Position numbers and translations under genes: made by a program. DNA of 64,000 bases. Source: Parasulfuritortus sp037439465 (GTDB taxonomy: Bacteria; Pseudomonadota; Gammaproteobacteria; Burkholderiales; Thiobacillaceae). The stretch spans positions 1-64,000 of the forward strand of contig JBBIVX010000016.1 in assembly GCA_037439465.1 (NCBI GenBank). The letters run 5' to 3'. Below are positions 28,147 through 36,962 of the stretch, in pieces (within the stretch, counting starts at the first letter, position 1; every line of letters begins with the position of its first letter). The notes beneath the pieces were generated by a model, which ran no database searches, was not told where the DNA came from, and worked only from the letters and a program-made list of their open reading frames with translations.

Positions 28147-29811
28147 ATGAAAATAGCCGTCAGCGAACTCATCGTAAGATTTCTCCAACGCCTGGGCATC
28201 GAATATATCTTCGGCATCCCCGGCGCCCATATCCTGCCGGTTTACGACAGCCTTTACGACTCAGGCCTCAAAACCGTGCTGACCAAACACGAACAGGGGG
28301 CCGCCTTCATGGCTGGCGGCTATGCCCGCGTCTCGGGCAAAGTGGCCGCCTGCATCGCCACCGCCGGCCCCGGTGCCACCAACCTGGTGACCGGCATTGC
28401 CAACGCCTATGCAGACAGGCAGCCCATACTCGTCATCACCGGCGAGACCTCCACCCATATTTTCGGCCGGGGTGGGCTGCAAGAAAGTTCGGGCGAGGGC
28501 GGCAGCATCGATCAAGCCGCCTTGTTCCAAGGCATCGCCCGCTATCACAAGACCGTGGAAAGGACAGATTACCTCGCCCACGTCCTCAATCGTGCCGCCA
28601 AGATTCTGCGCTCCCAAAAGCCGGGACCGGTGGTATTGAGCCTGCCCTATAACGTGCAAAAGGAAAGCGTCGACCCGGCCATCCTGGACGGTATCGGCAA
28701 CGCCGCCGATGACCCAGCCAGCGCCAGGCCGGAGCGATCGGTCTCAGCCCTGGGCGAGCTCATCGATGGCGCGCGCCACCCGGTCATACTGGCCGGCCAT
28801 GGCTGTTTCCAGGCGGGGGCGGGAGAAGTGCTGGCCGGGCTGAGCGAAAGACTGGGCATCCCGGTGGCGACCAGCCTCAAGGCCAAAGGCCTCATCGATG
28901 AGGGCGCCGCCTTGTCCCTCGGCAGCCTCGGCGTCACATCCAACGGCCAGGCCTATCGCTATATCGTCAGCCAAGCCGATCTGGTCATTTTTCTCGGTGT
29001 CTCTTTCAACGAGCGCACCAGCTATCTCTGGGATGAGCGGCTGCTGGCCGGCAAGCGCCTTGCCCAGGTCGATCTCGACCCGGAGCAACTGGGCCGGGTG
29101 TTCAAACCCGATGTCGCCCTGGAGGGTGACGTCAAGGACATACTGACGGCGTTGGCGCAAAGATACGCCGGCGGCAACGTCACCACTAAGGATCTCCGCC
29201 CTTTCCTCGCCCACGTCCAGGATGCTCGCCAGAGGGCCAGATCGGAGGAGGCGGCGCCGGCAAAATTTGCCCTGGCCGAGAGTTTCTTCAGCCGCCTGGC
29301 GGCACGGTTTCCGCAGGAGGCGCTGATCTTCGACGATAACATCATCTTCGCGCAGCGTTATTTCAACGTCTCTCGCGGCAACCGCTATATTCCTAATTCC
29401 GGTATCTCCGCCCTGGGGCACGCCATACCCGCCGCCATCGGCGCCCGTTTCCATACCCGCCAGCCGACCTTTGCCATCCTCGGCGACGGTGGTTTCCAGA
29501 TGTGCGGCATGGAGATCATGACGGCGGTCAATTATCGCATCCCGCTCAATATCGTGGTCTTCAACAACTCGACCATGGGACTCATCCGCAAGAACCAGTT
29601 CCAACTCTACCGGAGCCGCTTCATCGACTGTGATTTCGTCAACCCCGATCTGGGTCTTCTGGCCCGCTCGTTCGGCATCCACCATCGCCGCATCGACAGC
29701 GAGGACGACCTCGACCGTCTGTTCGCCGAGGACGACCTGACCGGCGCGATCAACCTGATCGAGATCATGCTCGACAAGAACGCCTTCCCCGATTACCTCT
29801 CCAACCGCTGA
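28147..29811 (+). CDS. Thiamine-diphosphate enzyme of the acetolactate synthase family
   Basis: A 554-residue enzyme with the full three-domain layout: N-terminal PYR domain with catalytic Glu49 (TKHEQGAAFMAGGYAR), a central domain (about 190-320), and a C-terminal PP domain with GDGG at about 446-449 and NN about 25 residues later. It resembles IlvB-type catalytic subunits, but no ilvN/ilvH regulatory subunit or ilvC follows, so branched-chain synthesis is not implied. The next gene, 7 bases away, is glycosyltransferase-like, which hints at a dedicated pathway. ATG at 28147; a TTG precedes it. Confidence 0.9.
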   Translation: MKIAVSELIVRFLQRLGIEYIFGIPGAHILPVYDSLYDSGLKTVLTKHEQGAAFMAGGYARVSGKVAACIATAGPGATNLVTGIANAYADRQPILVITGETSTHIFGRGGLQESSGEGGSIDQAALFQGIARYHKTVERTDYLAHVLNRAAKILRSQKPGPVVLSLPYNVQKESVDPAILDGIGNAADDPASARPERSVSALGELIDGARHPVILAGHGCFQAGAGEVLAGLSERLGIPVATSLKAKGLIDEGAALSLGSLGVTSNGQAYRYIVSQADLVIFLGVSFNERTSYLWDERLLAGKRLAQVDLDPEQLGRVFKPDVALEGDVKDILTALAQRYAGGNVTTKDLRPFLAHVQDARQRARSEEAAPAKFALAESFFSRLAARFPQEALIFDDNIIFAQRYFNVSRGNRYIPNSGISALGHAIPAAIGARFHTRQPTFAILGDGGFQMCGMEIMTAVNYRIPLNIVVFNNSTMGLIRKNQFQLYRSRFIDCDFVNPDLGLLARSFGIHHRRIDSEDDLDRLFAEDDLTGAINLIEIMLDKNAFPDYLSNR

Positions 29812-29818
29812 GCCGGGG

Positions 29819-31591
29819 ATGGCCATGGATACCCCGATCGACGCCTGTCAGGCCCGTATCGATGACCTCGAACGCCGGTTATGGGTGGCGGGCGTGCCCG
29901 CCGTTGCCGCACTGGCAGACTACCAGGCGGCCTGCCGTGACCTGGAGCGGCGCATCGCCGCCCAGGGCAACGATACGCGGTACCGCTTCGTCGTCATTAT
30001 CCCGGTGGCCGACCGGCCGCAGCACCTCGGCAACTGTCTCGACAGCCTGCTGCGTCTTTGCCGGACCTACGCCTACGGCGGCTTTGCCGCCGGCAGATAC
30101 AGCAAGGTCGAGGCCATTGTCGTCGACGACAGTGGCGATGCGGGCAACGTTGCCAGACACCGCGCTCTCGCCGGCGAATACAGCGATCAAGGCCTTGCCA
30201 CCGCATACCTTGGGCTAAGCCAGCAGATCGCCCTGGTCGACAGTCTGAACGACGCACAGCGGCGGGGGCTGGCCCGTGTCCTCGGCGATGACAAACGCGC
30301 GCGCCGGCACCACAAGGGCCCCTCGCTCACACGCAACATTGCTTACCTGCTCCTGAATGAAATCGCTGCCACCGGCGACAAGGTGCTGTTTCATTTCGTT
30401 GACAGCGACCAGGAGTTCCAGATCACCGTCGGCAGCACGACGGGCGACCGCGAACTCTACGCCATCAACTATTTCCGGGCGCTGGACCAGATATTTTCAA
30501 GTACCGACGCCACCGTGCTGACCGGCAAGGTGGTGGGCGATCCGCCGGTCTCGCCCGCGGTGATGGCCGGCAACTTTCTCGCAGACGTCGTCGCCTTCCT
30601 GGAGGAAATGGCGACGCTGGACCCCACCCTGCCCTGCCGCCTGCACAGCCCAGGGCGGCACAGCGACGCCGCCGCCTACCACGACATGGCGGCGCTGTTC
30701 GGCCTGGCGCCAGCGCCAACACCTCATGCCTACGCCTGCGATCTCCATGGCGCGCATGACCATGGCCGCTGTTTCGATGATTTTTCCGGCAAGCTCGACC
30801 GCTTCTTTCATGGCGCACATCCCACCCGCAAGACCTATTACCGGCCTGACGAACCACTCTCCCGGGTGCAGACGGCACGTACCGTCTACACTGGCAATTA
30901 CGTATTCCGGCCGGCCGGGCTCGATTACTTCATCCCCTTCGCCACGCTCGGATTGCGCATGGCCGGGCCGACGCTGGGCCGTCTCATGCAGGCCGAGCTG
31001 GGCCCGCGCTTCGTCTCGGCCAACCTGCCCATGCTGCACCGTCGCACGGTGCGCGCCAGCGGCCGGGCGGAATTCCGACCCGGCCTGGACACGACCGGCG
31101 ACAAGGTCGATCTCGGCGGCGAATTCGAACGGCAGTTCTACGGTGACGTCATGCTGTTCACCATCGAGCGGCTGTGCGCAACGGGCTATCCGGCCAGGCA
31201 CCTCGACGAGGCCGAGATCGCCGCCGCCGTCGATGCCACTCATGCCTTTCTGCTCGCACGCTATGAGACGTTGCAGGCTGTCATCCAGACCCGGCTCGAC
31301 ACCCTCGATGGCCTGTTGCACGACCCGGCGCGCTGGTGGAACCGCTCGCCGCGCCACGCTGAGGGTGTCTGCCGCTTCGCCGCCTTCGCCGACAACATTC
31401 GCCACAACTTCAGCGCCGCCGGCGGCGGCCCGGTGCAGATTCACGACCCCACGCACCGCGCCAAACGTCTTGCCGACATCGCCGCGGCCATCGCCGCCTA
31501 TGCCGAGGATCGCCGCGCCTGGGCGGCGCTGCTCGCCTGCCATGGCCACCCTGGGCCGCTCAGTCCAGAAATAACTGCAGGAGGTCGTTGA
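29819..31591 (+). CDS. Large glycosyltransferase-like (GT-A fold) protein of unknown specificity
   Basis: A 590-residue protein. Residues about 55-135 look like a GT2/GT-A nucleotide-sugar domain (FVVIIPVADRPQHLGNCLDSLL, then EAIVVDDSGD), and FVDSDQEF at 193-200 is a plausible DxD metal motif. A His/Asp-rich stretch (DLHGAHDHGRCFDDF) follows near residue 305. The C-terminal 200 residues are helical and unassigned. It is in an apparent operon with the ThDP enzyme. Its 3' end overlaps the convergent hemW by 32 bases. Another ATG lies two codons in. Confidence 0.7.
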   Translation: MAMDTPIDACQARIDDLERRLWVAGVPAVAALADYQAACRDLERRIAAQGNDTRYRFVVIIPVADRPQHLGNCLDSLLRLCRTYAYGGFAAGRYSKVEAIVVDDSGDAGNVARHRALAGEYSDQGLATAYLGLSQQIALVDSLNDAQRRGLARVLGDDKRARRHHKGPSLTRNIAYLLLNEIAATGDKVLFHFVDSDQEFQITVGSTTGDRELYAINYFRALDQIFSSTDATVLTGKVVGDPPVSPAVMAGNFLADVVAFLEEMATLDPTLPCRLHSPGRHSDAAAYHDMAALFGLAPAPTPHAYACDLHGAHDHGRCFDDFSGKLDRFFHGAHPTRKTYYRPDEPLSRVQTARTVYTGNYVFRPAGLDYFIPFATLGLRMAGPTLGRLMQAELGPRFVSANLPMLHRRTVRASGRAEFRPGLDTTGDKVDLGGEFERQFYGDVMLFTIERLCATGYPARHLDEAEIAAAVDATHAFLLARYETLQAVIQTRLDTLDGLLHDPARWWNRSPRHAEGVCRFAAFADNIRHNFSAAGGGPVQIHDPTHRAKRLADIAAAIAAYAEDRRAWAALLACHGHPGPLSPEITAGGR

Positions 31592-32744
31592 GATAACGCT
31601 GACCACGCGGCGTCGGCCGGATGCGGGTCGGTTCGACCGTCAACAGGCCGAGTGCCACCGCCCGCTCCAGTTCCGGCTCGATGGCCTGGTCAGGCAGGCC
31701 CGTGCGCTCGCCGAAGAGCCGGCGCTCGAACCCAGCGTTGAGGCGCAGCGCGTTCATCATGAATTCGAACTTGAGATCGTTGCGGCGCAAGGTGCGCGCA
31801 TCCACCGGCGGCGTCCCGCCCGCCACCCAGGCCAGATAGTCGCGCGGCAGCTTGGGCCGCGCCTGGCGTACCACCCGGTCGGGGAAGCTCAGTTTGGAGT
31901 GGGCACCGGCGCCGATCCCAAGGTAGTCGCCAAAACGCCAGTAATTGAGGTTGTGGCGACACTCGCCGCCCGGCCGGGCATGGGCCGAGGTCTCATAATG
32001 CTGATAGCCAGCGCCCGTCAGCGTTTCCTCCAGCCGCTCCTGCATGGCCGCCGCCAGGTCCTCGTCGGGCAGCGCTGGCGGCGCCGCGGCGAAGGCGGTG
32101 TTGGGTTCCACGCTCAGGTGATAACAGGATAGGTGTTCAGGGGCATAGTCCAGGGCGTGGCCGAGATCACGCGCCAGATCGTCTGGTGTCTGTCCGGGCA
32201 GAGCATACATCAGGTCCAGGTTCACCCGTGCGAACAAGGTCCGCGCCGTGGCGACCGCCGCATGGGCCTCGCGCGCGTCATGCACGCGGCCGAGCGCCCG
32301 CAGATGGCGGTCATCGAAACTCTGGATACCGAGCGACAGGCGGTTGACGCCGGCCGCGCGGTAACCACGAAAACGCGCCAGCTCGAAGGTGCCAGGATTC
32401 GCCTCCAGAGTGATCTCGGCCCATGGCCGCAACTGCAGGCGGGCGCGCAGCGCCGCGAGCAGGGCATCCACCCCCTCGGCACTGAGCAGGCTGGGTGTGC
32501 CACCCCCGAAGAACACCGACTCCACCGGTCGCCCCCATACCTGGGGCAACGCGTGTTCCAAATCGCGCGTCAGCGCCGCCAGGTACTCCGCCTCAGGCAG
32601 GTCGCCGCGCAGCGCATGCGAATTGAAATCGCAGTAGGGACACTTGCTGAGGCACCATGGTATGTGGACATACAACGTCAGGGGCGGCAGCGCGGCGCGC
32701 CCGCCGGGCGGGTGGACAAGCGCTTGATGCGTCGCTTCAGCCAA
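31560..32744 (-). CDS. hemW: Radical SAM heme chaperone HemW
   Basis: Inserts heme into client proteins; formerly annotated as oxygen-independent coproporphyrinogen oxidase. The radical SAM cluster motif CLSKCPYCDF (C-x3-C-x2-C) is near residue 31. Following segments FFGGGTPSLL, ITLEANPGT, NRLSLGIQSF and LDLMYALPGQT are the HemW core, and the HemW C-terminal domain is present. 394 residues. Last gene of the kinase - PP2C - rph - rdgB - hemW run; it overlaps rdgB by 8 bases. Confidence 0.95.
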   Translation of the reverse strand: MAEATHQALVHPPGGRAALPPLTLYVHIPWCLSKCPYCDFNSHALRGDLPEAEYLAALTRDLEHALPQVWGRPVESVFFGGGTPSLLSAEGVDALLAALRARLQLRPWAEITLEANPGTFELARFRGYRAAGVNRLSLGIQSFDDRHLRALGRVHDAREAHAAVATARTLFARVNLDLMYALPGQTPDDLARDLGHALDYAPEHLSCYHLSVEPNTAFAAAPPALPDEDLAAAMQERLEETLTGAGYQHYETSAHARPGGECRHNLNYWRFGDYLGIGAGAHSKLSFPDRVVRQARPKLPRDYLAWVAGGTPPVDARTLRRNDLKFEFMMNALRLNAGFERRLFGERTGLPDQAIEPELERAVALGLLTVEPTRIRPTPRGQRYLNDLLQLFLD

Positions 32745-33327
32745 GCTGCTTCAGCTTCTCCGCCAACACGCGCAGGGCCTGGCCGCGGTGGCTGACGGCG
32801 TTTTTTTCGTCCGCCGCCAGTTCGGCCCCGGTCTTGCCTAATTGCGGTATCAGAAAATGGGGATCGTAACCAAAGCCGCCGTCGCCGCGCGCCGCGTCGA
32901 TGATCTCGCCGTGCCAGGCCCCCTCGGCGATGATGGGCTGCGGATCGTCGGCATAGCGGACATAGACCATCACGCAGTAATAATGCGCCTTGCGGTTACC
33001 GTTGCCCTTGAGCGCCTCGATCAGCTTCTGGTTATTGCGTGCATCCGACTTGGGCTCGCCGGCGTAGCGGGCGGAATAAACGCCGGGCGCGCCGTTGAGG
33101 GCATCGACGCAGATACCCGAATCGTCGGCCAGGGCCGGCAGCCCGGTATGGGCGGAGGCGTGGCGGGCCTTGACGATACAGTTCTCGATAAAGGTGACGT
33201 GCGGTTCCGGGCACTCAGGCACGCCAAAGCAGCCCTGCGGCATGGCCTCAAAGGCGAGGGGTTGCAGGATGTGCTGGATCTCGCGCAGCTTGCCGGGGTT
33301 ATTGGAGGCAATGACGATCGTTTTCAT
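32737..33327 (-). CDS. rdgB: dITP/XTP pyrophosphatase (house-cleaning nucleotidase)
   Basis: Hydrolyses dITP, dITP-like and XTP to monophosphates, keeping deaminated purines out of DNA. The 196-residue protein starts MKTIVIASNNPGKLREI (nucleotide-binding SNNPGK) and contains LADDSGICVDALNGAPGVYSARYAG and GGFGYDPHF, all hallmark segments of the HAM1 family. It overlaps rph by ATGA upstream and hemW by 8 bases downstream. Confidence 0.96.
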   Translation of the reverse strand: MKTIVIASNNPGKLREIQHILQPLAFEAMPQGCFGVPECPEPHVTFIENCIVKARHASAHTGLPALADDSGICVDALNGAPGVYSARYAGEPKSDARNNQKLIEALKGNGNRKAHYYCVMVYVRYADDPQPIIAEGAWHGEIIDAARGDGGFGYDPHFLIPQLGKTGAELAADEKNAVSHRGQALRVLAEKLKQLG

Positions 33328-34061
33328 GCTGTTAGGGCCTCTTTTTGCATATCGATGAGTCGGGCGATGCCGGCCTGCGCCAGGTCGAGCAGGGTCTCAA
33401 GCTCGGCGCGCGAGAATGGCGCCCCCTCGGCGGTGCCCTGCACCTCGATGATGCCGCCGCTGCCGGTCATCACCACGTTCATGTCGGTGTCACAGTCGGA
33501 GTCCTCGGCATAATCCAGGTCCAACACCGGCAGGCCCTGGTAGAGGCCGACCGACACCGCCGCCACGTGCTCGCGGATGACCGAGGCTGGCAGACGACCC
33601 GAGCGCACCAGCCAATCGACGGCGTCGTGCACCGCCACCCAGGCGCCGGTGATGCTGGCGGTACGGGTGCCGCCGTCGGCCTGGATGACATCGCAATCGA
33701 CATGCAGGGTGCGTTCCCCCAGCCTGGCCAGGTCCACGGCGGCGCGCAGGCTGCGGCCGATGAGACGCTGGATCTCCTGTGTGCGACCACTCTGCTTGCC
33801 GCGCGCCGCCTCGCGGTCGGTGCGAGTGTGAGTGGCGCGCGGCAACATGCCATATTCGGCGGTGAGCCAGCCCGCGCCCGTGCCCTTGACGTGGGGCGGC
33901 ACCTTTTCCAGCACGCTGGCGGTGCATAGCACCTTGGTGTCGCCGCATTCGATCAGCACGGCGCCCTCGGCGTGCTTGGTATAACGGCGGCTGAGGCGGA
34001 CGCGGCGCAACTGTCCGGGTTGCCGGCCGGAAGGGCGGCGGCTTGACTCATGCTCGCTCAT
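33324..34061 (-). CDS. rph: Ribonuclease PH
   Basis: Phosphorolytic 3'-5' exoribonuclease that trims tRNA precursors. The 245 residues include the RNase PH start region RPSGRQPGQLRRV, the phosphate/RNA-binding loop RTDREAARGKQSGRTQEIQR (about 80-99), QADGGTRTASITGA, and DYAEDSDCDTDMNVVM. The C-terminal helix is intact, unlike E. coli K-12 rph. It overlaps the PP2C gene and rdgB by four bases each. Confidence 0.96.
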   Translation of the reverse strand: MSEHESSRRPSGRQPGQLRRVRLSRRYTKHAEGAVLIECGDTKVLCTASVLEKVPPHVKGTGAGWLTAEYGMLPRATHTRTDREAARGKQSGRTQEIQRLIGRSLRAAVDLARLGERTLHVDCDVIQADGGTRTASITGAWVAVHDAVDWLVRSGRLPASVIREHVAAVSVGLYQGLPVLDLDYAEDSDCDTDMNVVMTGSGGIIEVQGTAEGAPFSRAELETLLDLAQAGIARLIDMQKEALTA

Positions 34062-34966
34062 TTGCGCTCCAGGTTGTGTTTTTCCAGGGCCGCCTGTATC
34101 TCGGCGATGGCCTGATCGATCTCGCCATCGCTCAAAGTCTGCAGCCGCGGCGCGTTTTCCAGATCACGCAGTTCCGTGGTGAAGCCGTCCAGGCCCAAAT
34201 CGCTCAAGGTGCCTGGCGTCTCCAGCAAATCCTCGCCACAGCGCAAGGCGATCGCGGACAGGTTGTCGCCATCATCGCCGCCCCGGTATTCGGCGTGATC
34301 GAGCAGGTGGACAAGCGCCTCGCGCAGCGGATAGACGCGCAGCGTGCCCTGCATCTCATCGTCCTTGAGCGTGGTCCAGAAACCGTCGGTGGCCAGCAGC
34401 AGCACATCGCCGTTGTTCAGCACCGTCACCGGCGACAGATCGATATTTGGCAGGATATAGCCGCCGACGCTGTTGTAGAGCTTGTTGCGGTCGGGGTGTC
34501 CGGCTACTTCATCCTCGGTGATGAGACCATCGTCGAGCATGTGCTGCACGGCGGAATGGTCGCGCGTGCGTCGCACCAGGCCGTCGCGGCCAAAGTGGTA
34601 GAGCCGGGAATCGCCGACATGCGCCCATTGGGCGTGATCGGCCTGGACGACGCAGATGACACAGGTGGTCCGCGGCGAGTCCTTCATCTTGTGCTTGATG
34701 GCGTATTCGTTGATGGCCTCGTGCGCCGTATAGATGCCGTCCAGCAGGAACTCGGTAATATCCTCCAGGCGCGGTTTGGCCAGCTTACCGAACATGTCGA
34801 GCAGGGTGTCGGTCAGCAACTGGGCCGCCACCTCGCCATGGGCATGACCGCCCATGCCGTCGGCCAGAACCATGACGATGGCATCCTGGGTATAGGCGTG
34901 GCCGATCCGGTCCTGGTTAACCTGGCGCCCGCCCTGACGGCTTTCCTGATAGAGCGTGTATTTCAT
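34058..34966 (-). CDS. PP2C-type serine/threonine protein phosphatase
   Basis: Mn/Mg-dependent phosphatase of 302 residues. Metal-binding aspartates are in VNQDR (Asp19) and LADGMGGHA (Asp36); further motifs are WAHVGDSRLY, RTRDHS and LLATDGFW. The C-terminal 60 residues form a helical extension. It is translationally coupled (ATGA) to the upstream kinase, so the pair probably phosphorylates and dephosphorylates common targets. Coupling to rph downstream is a common betaproteobacterial order. Confidence 0.93.
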   Translation of the reverse strand: MKYTLYQESRQGGRQVNQDRIGHAYTQDAIVMVLADGMGGHAHGEVAAQLLTDTLLDMFGKLAKPRLEDITEFLLDGIYTAHEAINEYAIKHKMKDSPRTTCVICVVQADHAQWAHVGDSRLYHFGRDGLVRRTRDHSAVQHMLDDGLITEDEVAGHPDRNKLYNSVGGYILPNIDLSPVTVLNNGDVLLLATDGFWTTLKDDEMQGTLRVYPLREALVHLLDHAEYRGGDDGDNLSAIALRCGEDLLETPGTLSDLGLDGFTTELRDLENAPRLQTLSDGEIDQAIAEIQAALEKHNLERK

Positions 34967-35907
34967 AACGACTTGATCAACCTGTCCTTGATCACTTCCA
35001 GCAACGAGGGCTTGGGCGGCTTGGCATGTTTCGGCACCAGTTCCATCAGGCGCCGCTGCACGGAAAACACGCTTTGTGGCCGTTCCGTGTACGTCAGTCG
35101 CAGCAGGCTGTCTATCAATGCCAGGAACTCCGGCGAATACACCTCTGCGAACATCTTCACCGCCGGCACCAACCTGTCATCCTGCAGCCGCTCATTGGCA
35201 GGGGGCGGCGGGCGCCGGGCGATGCAGGCATACATGCTGGCGCCGACGCCATAGATATCCGTCCATGGCCCCAGCCGGTCGCGCTTATTATATTGTTCCG
35301 GCGCGGCGAAGCCGGGAGTATACATGGGTATCTGCTTCTGATCGCCGGCCAGGGCCTGGCGGGCGGCACCGAAATCGATCAACACCGGCGAGCCGTCCTG
35401 GCGGATGTAGATGTTGGATGGCTTGATGTCGAAGTGCAGCAACCGCTGGGCATGAATCTCGCGCAGGCCGTTGAGCAAATAGATGAATACCCCACGGATG
35501 AAACCTTCCCGCATAGGTTCATCCTTCATCTCGTAGATATGGCGTTGCAGGGTCTTGCCGCGCTCATACTTCATGACCATATACACGGTATCGTTGGCGC
35601 GGAAGAAGTTGACCACCTCCACCACATTCGGATGGCGAATGCGGGCAAGCGTGCGGCCCTCGTCGAAAAACAGCTTCATGCCGTGGCGAAACGGCTTCTC
35701 CTTCGACTCGGTGAGCGGGGTGACCCGTCCCGTTTCGTCCCGGCGCACCATCCCTTCCGGCAGGTATTCCTTGATGGCCATGGCCCGGCCCTCCATGTCG
35801 TGAGCCAGGTAAACCATGCTGAAACCGCCGCCACCGATCTTGCGATCGACCACGTAATCGCCGAGGTGATAGCCGGAAGGCAGGGGTGCGGTGGTTTGTT
35901 CGGCCAT
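34963..35907 (-). CDS. Serine/threonine protein kinase, non-RD type
   Basis: Hanks-type kinase domain filling almost all of 314 residues. Glycine loop IGGGGFSMVY (24-33), ATP lysine Lys46 (AIKEYLP), helix C Glu83, catalytic loop HFDIKPSN with Asp160, metal-binding DFG at 178-180, and AAPEQY in the activation segment. The residue before the catalytic Asp is Phe, so it is a non-RD kinase and may not need activation-loop phosphorylation. No transmembrane helix or PASTA domain. First gene of the coupled operon; its 5' end is close to yicC on the other strand. Confidence 0.94.
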   Translation of the reverse strand: MAEQTTAPLPSGYHLGDYVVDRKIGGGGFSMVYLAHDMEGRAMAIKEYLPEGMVRRDETGRVTPLTESKEKPFRHGMKLFFDEGRTLARIRHPNVVEVVNFFRANDTVYMVMKYERGKTLQRHIYEMKDEPMREGFIRGVFIYLLNGLREIHAQRLLHFDIKPSNIYIRQDGSPVLIDFGAARQALAGDQKQIPMYTPGFAAPEQYNKRDRLGPWTDIYGVGASMYACIARRPPPPANERLQDDRLVPAVKMFAEVYSPEFLALIDSLLRLTYTERPQSVFSVQRRLMELVPKHAKPPKPSLLEVIKDRLIKSL

Positions 35908-35960
35908 GTAAGCCCGGTATGATGGCAGCCGTTGAATATTGCTCGAAGCATAACGAAATC

Positions 35961-36833
35961 GTGGCTCAGTTGCACAGTATGACCGGCTTTGCCGCCGCTT
36001 CCGCCGACCTCGACAGCGGCCTCATCACCCTCGAACTGCGCGCAGTGAATTCGCGCTTTCTCGACCTCTCCTTCCGTATGGGCGAGGACCTGCGCCCGCT
36101 CGAACCCGCCATCCGCGAACGTCTCAACGAGACCATCAAACGTGGCAAGGTGGAATGCCGGGTCAACTTCACTCCGCGCCAAGCCAGCCAATTGCCGGCC
36201 GCACCCAATGCCGCACTGCTGGCGCAACTGGCGCGACTGTGCGCACAGGTCAGACAGGTCATTCCCGATGCGGCTCCGCCCGGCGCGACAGAGATACTGC
36301 GCTGGCCCGGCATGCTCGGCGACACCGCCGGCCAGCCTGAGCAACTGCAGGCCGCCGCCCTGGCCTTGCTGCAGGATGTTATTGGCGAGTTCAACGCCAG
36401 CCGCGCCCAGGAAGGAGCGAAACTGGCGCGGATACTCCTGCAGCGGGTCGCGGCCATGCGCGAACTGGTGACGGCTTTGCGGCCGCGCACCGCCGCCATC
36501 GTGGCGGCCTTCCAGGAAAAAATCACCCGTCGCATGCAGGAGATACTGCAATCGGCGGAACACGAACGCATCCACCAGGAGGTGGCCCTGTTCGCCCAGA
36601 AGATCGACGTGGACGAGGAACTGGACCGTCTCGCCACCCACCTGGATGAAGTCGAACGCGTTATCAAACAGGGCGGCGCCGCCGGCAAGCGGCTGGATTT
36701 CCTGATGCAGGAACTGCACCGGGAGGCCAACACCCTGGGCGCCAAATCAGTCTCGCTCGAACTCACCCAGACTTCTCTGGAACTCAAGGTATTGATCGAG
36801 CAAATGCGCGAACAGGTGCAGAATTTGGAGTAA
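35961..36833 (+). CDS. yicC: YicC family endoribonuclease
   Basis: YicC proteins have been reported as endoribonucleases acting on small RNAs. The protein has the family start HSMTGFA and the core NSRFLDLSFRMGEDLRPLEPAIRERL, and ends with the DUF1732 part: HQEVALFAQKIDVDEELDRLATHL and KRLDFLMQELHREANTLGAKS. A GTG at 35961 gives 290 residues (E. coli 287); a TTG at 35970 or the ATG at 35979 would give shorter versions, and the frame is open back to 35886 inside the kinase promoter. No clear ribosome binding site. Upstream of gmk, as usual. Confidence 0.93.
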   Translation: MAQLHSMTGFAAASADLDSGLITLELRAVNSRFLDLSFRMGEDLRPLEPAIRERLNETIKRGKVECRVNFTPRQASQLPAAPNAALLAQLARLCAQVRQVIPDAAPPGATEILRWPGMLGDTAGQPEQLQAAALALLQDVIGEFNASRAQEGAKLARILLQRVAAMRELVTALRPRTAAIVAAFQEKITRRMQEILQSAEHERIHQEVALFAQKIDVDEELDRLATHLDEVERVIKQGGAAGKRLDFLMQELHREANTLGAKSVSLELTQTSLELKVLIEQMREQVQNLE

Positions 36834-36864
36834 TGCGGTGGACACGGCAGCCTCGACAACCACC

Positions 36865-36958
36865 GGAGTAAAATAAGTCAAGCCTAGTGCCAAAGAAGGC
36901 GGTTCGACGTTTGATCCAGGTGCAAGCCCCGCCACCCAACGAAACTCCAAACTTATTT
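36865..36958 (+). promoter_or_regulatory. Possible structured 5' leader of gmk with pseudoknot-like pairing
   Basis: GGAGT (36865-36869) can pair with ACTCC (36944-36948), while AAATAAGT (36871-36878) matches ACTTATTT (36951-36958). The order 1-2-1'-2' means the two helices would form a pseudoknot or be alternatives. An inner GGCGG (36898-36902) pairs with CCGCC (36929-36933). The last arm ends five bases before the gmk ATG and occupies the place where a Shine-Dalgarno sequence is absent. No known RNA family recognised. Confidence 0.35.
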
Positions 36959-36962
36959 CATC

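Noticed and set aside
28147..29811. Calling the ThDP enzyme the biosynthetic acetolactate synthase IlvB
   Set aside because: No regulatory subunit or ilvC follows and several ThDP families share the same motifs, so only the family level is supported.
36841..36962. tRNA-like or tmRNA fragment before gmk
   Set aside because: GGTTCGAC and GCCCCGCC resemble parts of such RNAs, but no acceptor stem or complete T-arm can be formed.
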